DNA from: JAIBAC01 sp046331095
GTDB lineage: Bacteria; Actinomycetota; Acidimicrobiia; UBA2766
Direction of reading: 5' to 3'
Assembly: GCA_046331095.1 (NCBI GenBank)
Contig: JAXLRM010000004.1
Coordinates: forward strand, 1,240,001 to 1,304,000
DNA length: 64,000 bases
Below the pieces are notes generated by a model. That model did not search any database. It was not told the origin of the DNA and saw only the letters and a list, made by a program, of their open reading frames with translations. Position numbers and translations under genes: made by a program. This document shows positions 24,001 to 33,300 of this stretch, in pieces (position 1 is the first letter of the stretch; each line of letters begins with the position of its first letter).

Positions 24001-24612
24001 AACTGGGCCCGCCCCCGCGACCTGAGCCACTACGAGGCCTTCGAGCACTACCACGCGACCTTCTACCGCAACGTCGAGGCGCTCTCGGTGACCCCGTTCT
24101 CGCCCCGCGCCCTCGACCGGGAGCTGACGGCGGTGCTCGTGGCAATGGCCCGCCAGCTCGACGCCGACTGGAACCCCAACCTTGCCGCCGATGACGTCGA
24201 CGTCGACGACGATCGCATGAAGGCGATCGTGGACCGCATCGCCACACGCGCGGCCGAGGTGGGCGACGGCAAGCGCAGCGCCGATCTCGTGCGCGACATG
24301 CTGCAAGCACGGCGGGACAAGTGGGCGGCGCTGCGCGCCGGGGAGGCCGCGATCAGCTACAGGCCCGCGAAGGGCCAGACCCGCCCGCTGCTCGAGGAGC
24401 CGACGGGGGAGCGCTGGAGCGAGTGGACCTGCCCGACGTCGCTGCGCGAGGTCGAGCCGAACGTGAACCTCGTGCTGGACGACCGCGACGAAGGGCCGGG
24501 CCAGCCGCCGTGGGCGCCGCCCCAAGCGCAGGAGGCGTCGCAGGCGCCGGCGGCGGACACCGACGAGGATGCAAGGACCTCCGAGACCACCGATCTCGAG
24601 GAGGTGTACTGA
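21028..24612 (+). CDS. drmA: DISARM helicase DrmA
   Basis: 1194 residues from ATG 21028 (MVGEDDTPAARIETPSPEAL); upstream in-frame codons look non-coding. SF2 helicase motifs: FFPTGGGKTEAYLG (TGGGKT at residues 469-474), DELHLISGPLG (DELH 731-734), STATIRRA, and the C-terminal LLATNMISVGVDVSRLGLM with QATSRVGR (972-979). A Cys cluster (CPWCGEEID, FCGDRFGDCPF) in the middle may bind zinc. This is the DrmA pattern. It overlaps drmB by 1 bp (TGATG), so the two are coupled; DrmA and DrmB work as a complex that senses and handles incoming DNA. Confidence 0.93.
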   Translation: MVGEDDTPAARIETPSPEALRDELERLIVADLLGPVGGEDEQLPGRWPVRDLYLLGMLAPAGTVAVDAARDDDTATYGEESDSGQGDTGNRGPSLFPSSMGLSFAVAPGCDALAVRASWGRYLKESAEADDESGDGPETVPVWQRYPVAASVRVPITSDGALGPLELSADSPGVNIRGRCRTAGNGIRLVTLFLVNEQSPQGTQNRDEWWLFQPELDVTGGDGSAVFVGRRDALGADVGPSDPDEASLDLLYRRRVEFATGHGGATHADVDPQDPWRARRLHTVVAPSHDVARTEAPSPAEVPALAEVTLDMRDLSETTGPDLPAALLPLADAYDTWLDAEGSRIGSADDGLDRDVETARTNLAEARAIAARLRSGIELLGTSSEAAEAFRFANAAMWQQRVHTVAAAQRRDRPELTLGDALRAVDTPENRSWRPFQIAFVCLNVPALVDPHHEERAKPGLVDLLFFPTGGGKTEAYLGLTAFTLAIRRIQGVVSGHDGGDGVAVLMRYTLRLLTAQQFQRATALICACELLRRERVDADDPRWDGTPFRIGMWVGTSVTPNREKYAQQALEELHSGWGAKAKGANPVQLAACPWCGEEIDPSKGHARSDPDRWRTLVFCGDRFGDCPFTEAKSPGEGLPVVTVDESIYRLLPSLVIATADKFAQLPWQGPLHMLFGRVTRRCTRHGFRSPDLDSFGDHDERDRHNKTATLPAAETLDCLPLRPPDLIIQDELHLISGPLGSMVGLAETAVDELCTWDCDGARVRPKVVASTATIRRAQDQAYQIFWRNLAVFPPQVLDAGDSFFARERPVEETPGRRYLGICARGTRLKAVEARVFTTVLAAAQLLADRYGSAADPWMTLVGYFNSLRELGGARRIVDDDVTNRLRRTDRRGLARRTGLLIRELTSRIASTEIPEILDELGIRYEADRDKGDPRNIDVLLATNMISVGVDVSRLGLMVAVGQPKTTAEYIQATSRVGRDRSGPGLVLTIYNWARPRDLSHYEAFEHYHATFYRNVEALSVTPFSPRALDRELTAVLVAMARQLDADWNPNLAADDVDVDDDRMKAIVDRIATRAAEVGDGKRSADLVRDMLQARRDKWAALRAGEAAISYRPAKGQTRPLLEEPTGERWSEWTCPTSLREVEPNVNLVLDDRDEGPGQPPWAPPQAQEASQAPAADTDEDARTSETTDLEEVY

Positions 24613-26471
24613 TGGCGCTGCGCAAGGAGGCACCGCCTCGCGTCGGTGCCGTGCGTCCCAGCCAGCTCACGTTCAGCCACGGGGTCGGCTCCCTAGTCGA
24701 CCTGCCCAACTTCACCGTCGTCGTGAGCGGCCTCGACGCGTGGCGACAGGACGACCAGGCGGTGATCCCCGAGGAACGCCTCCTCGCCGCAGTGGCGGCG
24801 ACCGACGGCCTCGGCAAGGTCGCGGAGCTGCGCGCGGCGCCGTGGATCGAGGAGACCAACAACCCCTTCGAGGAGTGGGCCCGCACCGGCGTGCCGGTGT
24901 ACCCGTTCCCGAGGTGGCTGCGCTGCACCCGCTGCAACATGCTGGCGCGCATCGACTCGGGGCTCTTCGAGCGTAAGGCGAATCCCTACCGCCCCGACCT
25001 CACGCGGTACGTACACAAGGGCTGCCAGATGAAGGGAAAGCCGCCGCTGGCGATCCCCGCACGGTTCGTGACCGCGTGCGAGGACGGCCACCTCGACGAG
25101 TTCCCCTGGGTCGAGTTCTGCCACAAGACCGTCGGCCAGTGCAGCGGCAAGCCCATGTTGCGCATGAACGAGATCGGCAGCGGCACCCGCTCGACCGAGG
25201 TCCAGATCGAGTGCCGCACGTGCGGCGCCAAGATGCACATGTCCCAGGCCTTCGGCGAGCCGGGCAAGCGGACCATGCCCGGCTGCCGGGGGCGCCATCC
25301 GCACATGCGCTGGTTCGATCCCGAGGGCTGCGCCAACCAGGTGCGGGCGCTCCTGCTCGGGGCATCGAACGCCTGGTTCGCCGACACCAAGCGCGCCCTG
25401 TCCATCCCCAGGACGTCGGACCCGATGGGCCAGTTGGTGGACGAGGTTTGGGACGTCCTTGACGACGTCGGCGACCGCAGCGACCTCGACGGTGCCGTCA
25501 AGTGGAACGAGACGTTGAACAAGCGCCTCGGCGGCACCGACCTCGACGCTGTGTGGCGCGCAGTGGAAGCCAGACGCGCCGCCGGTGCCGACCCCGACGA
25601 CGTCCTCGACCTGCACAGGCCCGAATGGGAGACCCTCACCGACCCCCAGCGCGCCCAGTCGCTCTTCAGCGCGGACTTCCGCGTCGAGTCCGTGGCCGTG
25701 CCGGCGCAGTTCGCCGGTCGGATCGACGCGGTCGTGTTGGCGCATCGCCTCCGCGAGGTCGTCGCGCTGTGCGGTTTCACCCGCATCGAGGGCCCCGACT
25801 CCGGCGTCGCCGACGACGTGACGGCGAGGCGGTCGGCTCCCCTCACGCTCGAACCGAGATGGGTGCCCGCGACCGAGGTGCGTGGCGAGGGCATCTTCGT
25901 CCAGCTACCCGAGGACGCCGTCGAGTCGTGGGCCGGCCGTGTTGCCGGGACGCCCCGGATCGAGGCCCTGCGCGCCAGCTATCAGCGGTGGCGCAAGCGG
26001 AGGGGGCTCGACCCGTCGGTGGGATGGAAGGGCGAGCGCTACCTCCTGCTGCACTCCCTGGCGCACGCGCTCGTCAACGCGGTCGCGCTCGAATGCGGCT
26101 ACGGCGCCGCGTCGATCAGAGAGCGCATCTACTGCGAGGAGCCCGGAGGCGAGCGGCCGCCGATGGCGGGGATCCTCCTGTACACGTCGGCGCCCGACTC
26201 CGAGGGCACGTTGGGCGGGCTCGTGTCCCTGGGCCGGCCGGAGCGTTTCGGGCGGATCCTCGCCCAGGCGCTGGATCGGTGCCGGCTCTGCAGCTCGGAT
26301 CCCCACTGCGGCGAGCACTGCCCCACCGACACCGAGGAGTCGCTCCACCTCGGCGCCTGCCATGCCTGCCTGTTCGTACCCGAGACGAGCTGCGACAGCG
26401 GGAACCGCTACCTCGACCGCGCGCTCCTCGTCGACACGATCGGCGGCGACCACCTGGAGTACTTCGCTTGA
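24612..26471 (+). CDS. drmB: DISARM DUF1998 protein DrmB
   Basis: 619 residues, ATG overlapping the drmA stop. DrmB features: the N-terminal VRPSQLTFSHGVGSLVDLPN, a first Cys pair (RCTRCNML), CEDGHLDEFPWVEFCHK, then the DUF1998 core LLLHSLAHALVNAVALE (from residue 478) and ILLYTSAPDSEGTLGGLVSL. The terminal Cys-rich block starts at residue 557 (CRLCSSDPHCGEHC, then CHACLFVPETSCD). No frameshift. It forms the core complex with DrmA. Confidence 0.93.
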   Translation: MALRKEAPPRVGAVRPSQLTFSHGVGSLVDLPNFTVVVSGLDAWRQDDQAVIPEERLLAAVAATDGLGKVAELRAAPWIEETNNPFEEWARTGVPVYPFPRWLRCTRCNMLARIDSGLFERKANPYRPDLTRYVHKGCQMKGKPPLAIPARFVTACEDGHLDEFPWVEFCHKTVGQCSGKPMLRMNEIGSGTRSTEVQIECRTCGAKMHMSQAFGEPGKRTMPGCRGRHPHMRWFDPEGCANQVRALLLGASNAWFADTKRALSIPRTSDPMGQLVDEVWDVLDDVGDRSDLDGAVKWNETLNKRLGGTDLDAVWRAVEARRAAGADPDDVLDLHRPEWETLTDPQRAQSLFSADFRVESVAVPAQFAGRIDAVVLAHRLREVVALCGFTRIEGPDSGVADDVTARRSAPLTLEPRWVPATEVRGEGIFVQLPEDAVESWAGRVAGTPRIEALRASYQRWRKRRGLDPSVGWKGERYLLLHSLAHALVNAVALECGYGAASIRERIYCEEPGGERPPMAGILLYTSAPDSEGTLGGLVSLGRPERFGRILAQALDRCRLCSSDPHCGEHCPTDTEESLHLGACHACLFVPETSCDSGNRYLDRALLVDTIGGDHLEYFA

Positions 26472-26508
26472 GCCCCGTAGCCGACGCGGCAGGTCGGGCA
26501 GCGCGGCG

Positions 26509-27233
26509 ATGGCCCCGGCCCATGTCGAGGCGATGGCGCGGGCCGTCGAAGCAGCGCCGGGTCACGGTGACGGCGTCGTGGCCGCGGTCGGTCGCACCGT
26601 GCCGTCGCCGGTGTTCAAGGGCCAGGCGAAGCCGGTCCTCGACGCGTGGGGTTCGGAGCCGGCGCTTCCGGGTGTCGCAGTCGCGATGTCGCTGCGAACC
26701 GCGCTCGCCTGCGTCGAGGCCTCCGCGGCAGAGCAGAGCATCGAGATCGTCTGGACCGGTCCGACGACCCCGGACGTGCCCCTGCGCCGCACCGACGTCG
26801 TGCTCGGCGAGGTGATCCGGGCGGCGCGGGAGCGGATCGTGCTGGTCAGCTTCGCCGCGTACAAGGTGCCGGCCGTCGTCGACGAGCTGACCGCCGCGTC
26901 CGGGCGAGGCGTCGACGTGACCCTGGTCCTCGAGACCGCCGATAGCGGTGTCCTGAGCCACGACGCCGTCGACGCGTTCGCCGCCGTGCGCCACAGCGTG
27001 CACGTGCTCGTCTGGCCGCTACACCGGCGCAAGCACGGTGCCGGGTCCGCAGCCTCCACGCCAAGTGCGCCGTCGCCGACGACCACACCGCGTTGGTCAC
27101 GAGTGCGAACCTCACCGGCGCGGGTCTCGAGCACAACATGGAACTCGGCCTCCTCGTGCGTGGCGGGGGAGTCCCGCCGCCTCGCGCCCTCTGGTCATCA
27201 CTCGCCGCCTCCGGTGAGCTCGTGCAGGCATGA
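26509..27233 (+). pseudogene. drmC: DISARM PLD nuclease DrmC with one frameshift
   Basis: From ATG 26509 the frame reads MAPAHVEAMARAVEAAPGHG, a PLD-like body (LGEVIRAARERIVLVSFAAY, VDELTAASGRGVDVTLVLET) up to VHVLVWPL near 27020. The catalytic half follows in another frame: SLHAKCAVADDHTALVTSAN (the H-x-K-x4-D motif, about 27050-27110), NMELGLLVRGGG, ending at TGA 27231-27233. One indel near 27020-27050 separates them. A TTG at 26468 overlapping the drmB stop (TTGA) may be the real start in a different frame. PLD family: phosphodiester hydrolysis. Confidence 0.78.
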
Positions 27234-27291
27234 AAGGACACCAATGGGTGGCGTAGACACCTTCGTCGGGTTCGGAGGCCATGAGATCCTG

Positions 27292-27319
27292 CCCGGAGGC
27301 GGCCATGTAGCCGCCCGGG
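27292..27319. terminator. Hairpin between drmC and the RHS gene
   Basis: GGCGGC (27298-27303) and GCCGCC (27310-27315) pair around CATGTA; the flanks CCCG and CGGG extend the stem with a two-base bulge. It sits in the 150-bp gap between two convergent genes and may terminate both. No U-tract. Confidence 0.35.
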
Positions 27320-27383
27320 CGTGGCCAAACTCAAGGGGTCAGGCCACACCCGAGACCGTCAGTTGCGCCCGACTTGACCTGCC

Positions 27384-30300
27384 CTACCAAGAGCCGCCGC
27401 CCCCTCCGCCTGGCGCCTTGGCACCGATGTTACAGTCGGTGAACACTTCGCTCACCGTCTTGCCTGTCATGAACCAGCTGACTCCGTTACTGAACTTGAC
27501 GAGCCCAGGAGGCACGGGACTCCGCTCGGGTCCGCGTAGCCATATGGTCTGCTGCGTGAAGCGGCTCTGGGTGGCTCGACTGTAAGAGAACCCTCCCGGC
27601 CACATCACTAACGTCTCCTTGCTGTACACGGACATGCTGATGACCTCCACCGGCTTCTGCACAGCCCGAGGTTCGTCCAGGTAGTCGACGAGGCCGGACG
27701 CGGAGTTGATGGCCGCCTCCCCAAAATTGCCGGCACCCAGGTCGCCAGCGACCCCCGTTCCGGGGATCTTCACATCACGCATCGCTGCCAGTGAGCCGTC
27801 TTTGCCATCGGGGCCGGTCCCGATCCCCCCTAGGGCGTCGATGACTGATCCAAACGCATAGGCACAGAGACACTTGTTGAACTTCGCAAGCTCGGCCGCA
27901 GTCTCGGCCTGGTATTGGACCAATGTGCTGTAATCAACCATGGTGGTCGCGCCGCTGGGATCGCTCTTGTTGACGGGGTCGTTCCCAGCGTACGGGTACG
28001 CGTTGAGGTGCGACACGGGATCCTCGCTGATGAACCGCCCGATCGCAGGGTCGTACCAGCGTGCCCGCATGTAGTAGAGCCCGGTGTCTTGGTCGAACTC
28101 GCGGCTCCGGAACGTGAATGCATTCTGTGACTCGCCGTTCTGTGTCACCTGCCCGAACGTGTCGTACGAGTACGTCGTGTTCACTGTGCCGTCTGCCTCG
28201 GCGACCGCCACGATGTCTCCTTGGCCGTTCGCCAGGAGCTGCGCTGTAGACCCGGCCTGTGTCATCGCGATCGGCTGATCCACGCCGAGCATGTGGGTGT
28301 AGGCGGCCGTCACCTGATTGGCGGCATCGAGCTCTGCGACGACGTTCGCGCCGTCGTAGGCGAACCGCGTGATGTCTCCCGCTGCGTTCGTCTCGATGCG
28401 GCGACCGATAGGGTCGTACCGGTAGCTGATCGTCTCGCCGTCGGGTTGGTGGACGGCGACGAGCTGGCCGCGACCGTTCCAGTCGTAGAGGGTCTCTTCG
28501 CCCGTCGTTGCGACCGTGCGTTTGCGTAAACGCCCCTCGGCGTCCCAGTCGTACGTTGCCGCGCCGTCGCTGCGGAGGCGATGGTCGCCCTCGTACGTGT
28601 ACGGGCCGCTTGGGGCGGTCGAAGCCGTTTGGCGGTTGCCGAGCGGATCGTAGCTGTAACCGACGTGCGTGCTGTCGGGGAGAGTGACGTCGGTGACACG
28701 CGAGGCTGGGTCGTAGTCGTAGACCGTAGTTCCCGAACCGTCGGTGCGGGCGTCGACACGTCCGAGAGGATCGTAGGTGTAGCTACTCCCCACGAGGGCA
28801 GCGGCCCCAACCCGCGTGACACGCGATTCGATCCTGCCAGTCGGGTCGTACGACAGCACGTCTTGGAGGCCACCCGGCCGAGTCAAGGTGGCCATCCTCG
28901 ACATCGAGTCGTATGTCAGCCGATACGTATCGGCGCCTGCCGACAATGTCTCGAGACGTCCCAGATTGTCGTAGTCATAGTCGACGGCCCCACCAGTGCC
29001 TTCGTAGTGACGGCGGAGACCGAGTGCGTCGTACTCGTTGCGAGCGTCGGTTGGCGCGAGACCGGTGCCGTCAGCTGGTTCGAAGTGCTCCCGCAGCGTG
29101 CGTCCGAGCGGGTCGTACTCTCGCGTGATCGAGCCCGACTCGTTCGTCAGTGTCCTCGCGCGGCCGAGTCCATCGTAGGCGACAGTGGTGGTCTCACCCG
29201 TGGACAGGGATGTCTTCACAGCTCTGCCGGCGGCGTCGTAGCGGAAGGTTGCGATGACACCGTTGCGATCTATGGCACGGACGAGTTGGTCTGCGGCGTC
29301 GTACTCGTAGCGGGACTCGGCGCCGGTCGCGTCGGTCACCGTGATCAGGTTGCCGAACGTGCCGTAGGTGTAGTTGCGGTGGCGGCCACCGGCATCGACG
29401 ATCTCTGTGACTCGCCCGGAGTCGTCCCGTTCGTAGGTCGTGACAGCCCCGGCGGCGTCACGCAGACGGACCACGCGACCGGCACCATCCCTGTCGATCC
29501 GGGAGGTCTGTCCTGTCGGCCCGGTGCGCTCCACGAGGTTGCCGAGTGTGTCGTATCGGAAGGTCGTGGTGCCGTTGCGGTCCTCGATGGCGGTCAGGAG
29601 TCCGCGGGAGTCGTACGTGTAGTCCTCGAAGGTTCTGTCGGTGCGGTCCAGGCGGTCGACCTTTCCGAACTTGTCGTAGGTGAGCCGTACTGGCGTGTTG
29701 CCTTCGGGGTCCTCGGCTGTTTCGAGTTCCCCGGCGGGGTTGTACCGGTAGGTGGTGGTGTTGCCGGCGTCATCGGTGACTGTGCTCACGTTGCCTGCTG
29801 AGGTGTACGAGACGCGGGTCTCACCGCCCATAGCGTCGACCACTCGGGTGGGCAGATCGAATCGTGGGTCGTATTCGTATTCTGTTTCGTCGGTGCGTCC
29901 GTCGTGGACCTGTTTCACCGAGATCGGGTTTCCACGCTCGTCGACGCGGGTGATGGTCGTGAGCAGCCCCGTCGGATCGGTCAGCACCTCCGTCCTGGCA
30001 TCGATGTCGACACCGAGGGTCACTGTGTTGCCGAGGGCATCGGTGACCGACTCGAGGCGGCCTTCGGCGTCGTAGCGCATCGTGCGCTGAGGATGCCCGG
30101 AGGCATCGCTGATGCCCGTGAGGTTGTGGTCGGAGTCATAGCTGTAATGCGTGGGCTGGCCGGTCTGGTCGACCACTTCCACGAGATCACCGGCGGAGCT
30201 GTAGGTGTAGCGGACCGTCTCACCCGCGGGACCGGTCACCTGATCGATCCGACCTCTGGCGTCACGGACGAAGCGGATCTCGGGCCCGCTCGTGGAACGG

Positions 30301-33300
30301 ACACCATCAGCACTCACGGTCAGGGCGTTCCCGTATACGTCCGTGATCGACTCGACACCGCTCGAACGGTTCAGCACGATGACTGTGCCGTCTCGGGTCG
30401 TCAGTTTGAACCGCTGCGGGTTGTAGACGGCACCGCCACGGTCGAACATGCCGCCGTAGACCATGCGGGCGTTCTCCCAGCGCAAGTCCGGACTGTCCGC
30501 GTCCTCGAGTGTGGACGTGGCACCGTCTCGCGGTGTGAAGATCGGCGGGGCGAGTGACTGGCCACCGTCGAAAAAGGTGGTGCCATCTGCCGGCTTGAAA
30601 TCGAACGTCTCGGTGCGGCCCAGTGGATAGGTGACAGTCACGTACGAGGCACCCTGTCTCTTGAACTGCACCTTCGAGCCGATGAAGCCCATCGGAACGA
30701 GCTCCCGCTGCCATGTCCCCTCACCGAGTGTCCGGTTCGTCGACACACGCATGTCAGCAACATCCACCGACCAGCCGACACCGAAGTCGCCCGTGCGACC
30801 CTCGAAGCTGTCGTAGCTCCGAAGAACCCGCATCCGAAAGCCCGCTACCGTGGCTGCGAGATCCTCGAACTGCATGCTCACACGACCCGGCTTCAGACCG
30901 CCTTCAACGACCACACTGTGAACGGCACCGGACTCGGCACCGTTCGACGCCGTCGCCGAGACCGTCAACTGGTAGATGCCGTTCGCCAGCGTGGTCGGAT
31001 CCAGCGTCGCCAACGCTGCCGGCGGACTGCCAGAACCCGACGCCAGGATCCGCGGGCTACCGCCGTCGACACCGACGATGCTCACCGTCCAGGACTCGAT
31101 CGTGTGGCTGGCCGGCGCGGTGATGGTCGCCTCGATCGGGGTCGGCGCCGTCACAGCCGCCCCATCAGCAGGTGCGACATTCCCGACCGCAGGCGCCGGC
31201 CCCGGCGGCGTGTACACACTGACAGTGACCGTCGCGGGAGCCGACACATGCCCGGCCGGATCGGTCGTCGTGTATTCGAAATCCTGGGTGTAGAAGTCGC
31301 TGCCCTGCTGCGGTCGAGCCTGATCGGGCGGCACGTACACGAACGCCCCATCCGTCCCCACCGTGAGCTCGCCGTACGCAGGCCCACGCGTGACCGTGAC
31401 CGTCAACGCGTCACCGTCGAGGTCGGTGTCGTTGCCGACCACACCCGGCGCCTCGACCACGAGCACAGCGCCGACCTGGGTGCGATAGTCGTCATCGACC
31501 GCCACCGGTGCAGCGTTCGGTGCCGCCACCGTCACCGTCACCGTCGCCGACGCGATTGCTCCCTTGCCGTCCGTGATCGTGTAGATGAATGAATCTGTGC
31601 CTGCGAACCCGGCCACCGGAACATAAGTGACCCCGGCCGGACCCGCCACGGTGCTGCCATGCGCCGCCGCAGTCACACTCACCAGCGTCAACGGATCACC
31701 ATCAGGGTCGGTGTCGTTCGCCAACACCGCTACCGCCGCAGCCGTGCCCACGAGCGTCGTCGCCGAATCAGGATTCGCCACCGGCAGCCCATTCGGCTGC
31801 AACAGAACATGCACCGTCAACGTCGCCGAAGCCGTGCCTCCGTGACCATCGGAGATCGTATATGTGACGGTATCAACACCCAGGAAACCCTCGTCCGGCG
31901 TATATGTGACAGTCCCGCCGTCCGCCGTGGCGGAACCGTGCTCCGGATCCGACACTTCGGACACCACCAGCGGATCACCATCGACATCGCTGTCATTCGT
32001 GACAACATCGGCGACGACCCCAAGACCCGCCCCCGTGCTCGCCATGTCTGCTACGGCAACCGGCGAATCGTTCACCGGCTGCACCTCAACGGTGATACCC
32101 GCGTTGTCGCATTGGCCGACGGCGTCACAGACCTGATAAGCGAGGACGTCCGTCCCGTGGAAGTCGCGGGCCGGGGTGTAGACGATCTTGTCACCGGCAA
32201 CGGCCGCCGTGCCTGCCGCCGGGGCCGTGCGTATCGATAGGCTGGCCGGGTCGAGGTTGTCGTCGGCGTCAGTGTCGTTGTCCAGAACCGGGATCGCAAC
32301 GGACAGGTCTTCGTCCGTCGTGGCGGTATCGTTCCTGGCATTGGGCGGTGGATTCACGATATTGGTAGCAGTTATGCGTAGATCGCTGAGGACAGGAGAT
32401 GTACCTTGACTGTCAGGACGGAGGGATGTTCGCACCTCGATGAACCGTCCTGGCAGATCGAATGCCCCGCCGTTCTGAACTGGCTGGTAGTCCTGTGACG
32501 TGAGGGCGTCGCGGGTGTCAGCTACGCGTGCCTCCACGACGATGTCCGCACCAGGCGGGATAGACCCTTCGGGCTCGCTGTTCCACGCGATCTGTCCCCA
32601 CTCGGCACCGAGGCCACCATCTTGGACCACTCGCCACTCACCCTGCGGTGCGCCACACGAGATTTCGCCGGGGGCACGCTCGACCCACCTGAAGGTGGCA
32701 GGCTGTGAGAAGGTGTAAAAGCCGAACGAATTGTCCGGGAATCGGGCGAGGCCGACGTCAGCAGGCGAGATGTCGAACTGCGTCTGACCGTCGACAAGCA
32801 CGCGAAGACGATCCGACGTGTGGCACACGTCGAACGCGTGAGCGAAACCACTTGTCCAGCCAGTACTCGCCAACGTGGTCGCCCGCCGGAGCTCCGCCAC
32901 TACACCGGTGCTGCAGGCGAAGTCCCGGTGGCCCCAAAGCTCGACTTCTGCCGGGACGCCCGTGATCCGGGACAGGGCCATGCCCCGCGCCCCGAGCACA
33001 TAGACGGGGTCGCAGACGAAGCCGTTCTCGTTCTGGTTGTTCTTCTTCCAGTCGAGCAGGAGATAGTCCGCGTTCGGGTTCGTCGAGTCACCCCGTTCGA
33101 AGCCCATAACGAAGCCTACGTAGTCGTCATCTGATCCTGTCGGCGTGATGGTGAACGAAGACACCCCTGAGTTCCCTGGACTCACGAAAATCGACGGGAA
33201 CGCGTTGGTAGTCTGACTGACGCTCGTGTTATCCGCCGACAGAACCCAGACTGGCGTGTCGTTTATCCCCTCAAGCGGTTCTGGTGTCCATTGGTTAAAG

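Larger units (their letters stand above)
5866..27233 (+). other. Class 1 DISARM anti-phage locus
   Basis: Class 1 DISARM is defined by drmD, drmMI, drmA, drmB and drmC. All five are recognisable here on the plus strand in that order, but 8.2 kb of other genes lie between drmMI and drmA. DISARM restricts incoming phage DNA; the adenine methylase marks host DNA and DrmA/DrmB act with the effector genes. drmD and drmC carry frameshifts; drmMI, drmA and drmB are intact. Confidence 0.85.

Noticed and set aside
20668..24633. A 1321-codon open frame antisense to drmA
   Set aside because: High-G+C codon bias leaves antisense frames open. The plus strand carries helicase motifs while the antisense translation is low-complexity and motif-free.
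27384..27955. Assigning a named toxin activity to the RHS C-terminal tip
   Set aside because: No catalytic motif of known RHS toxins (HNH, deaminase, ADP-ribosyltransferase, colicin-type) could be recognised.
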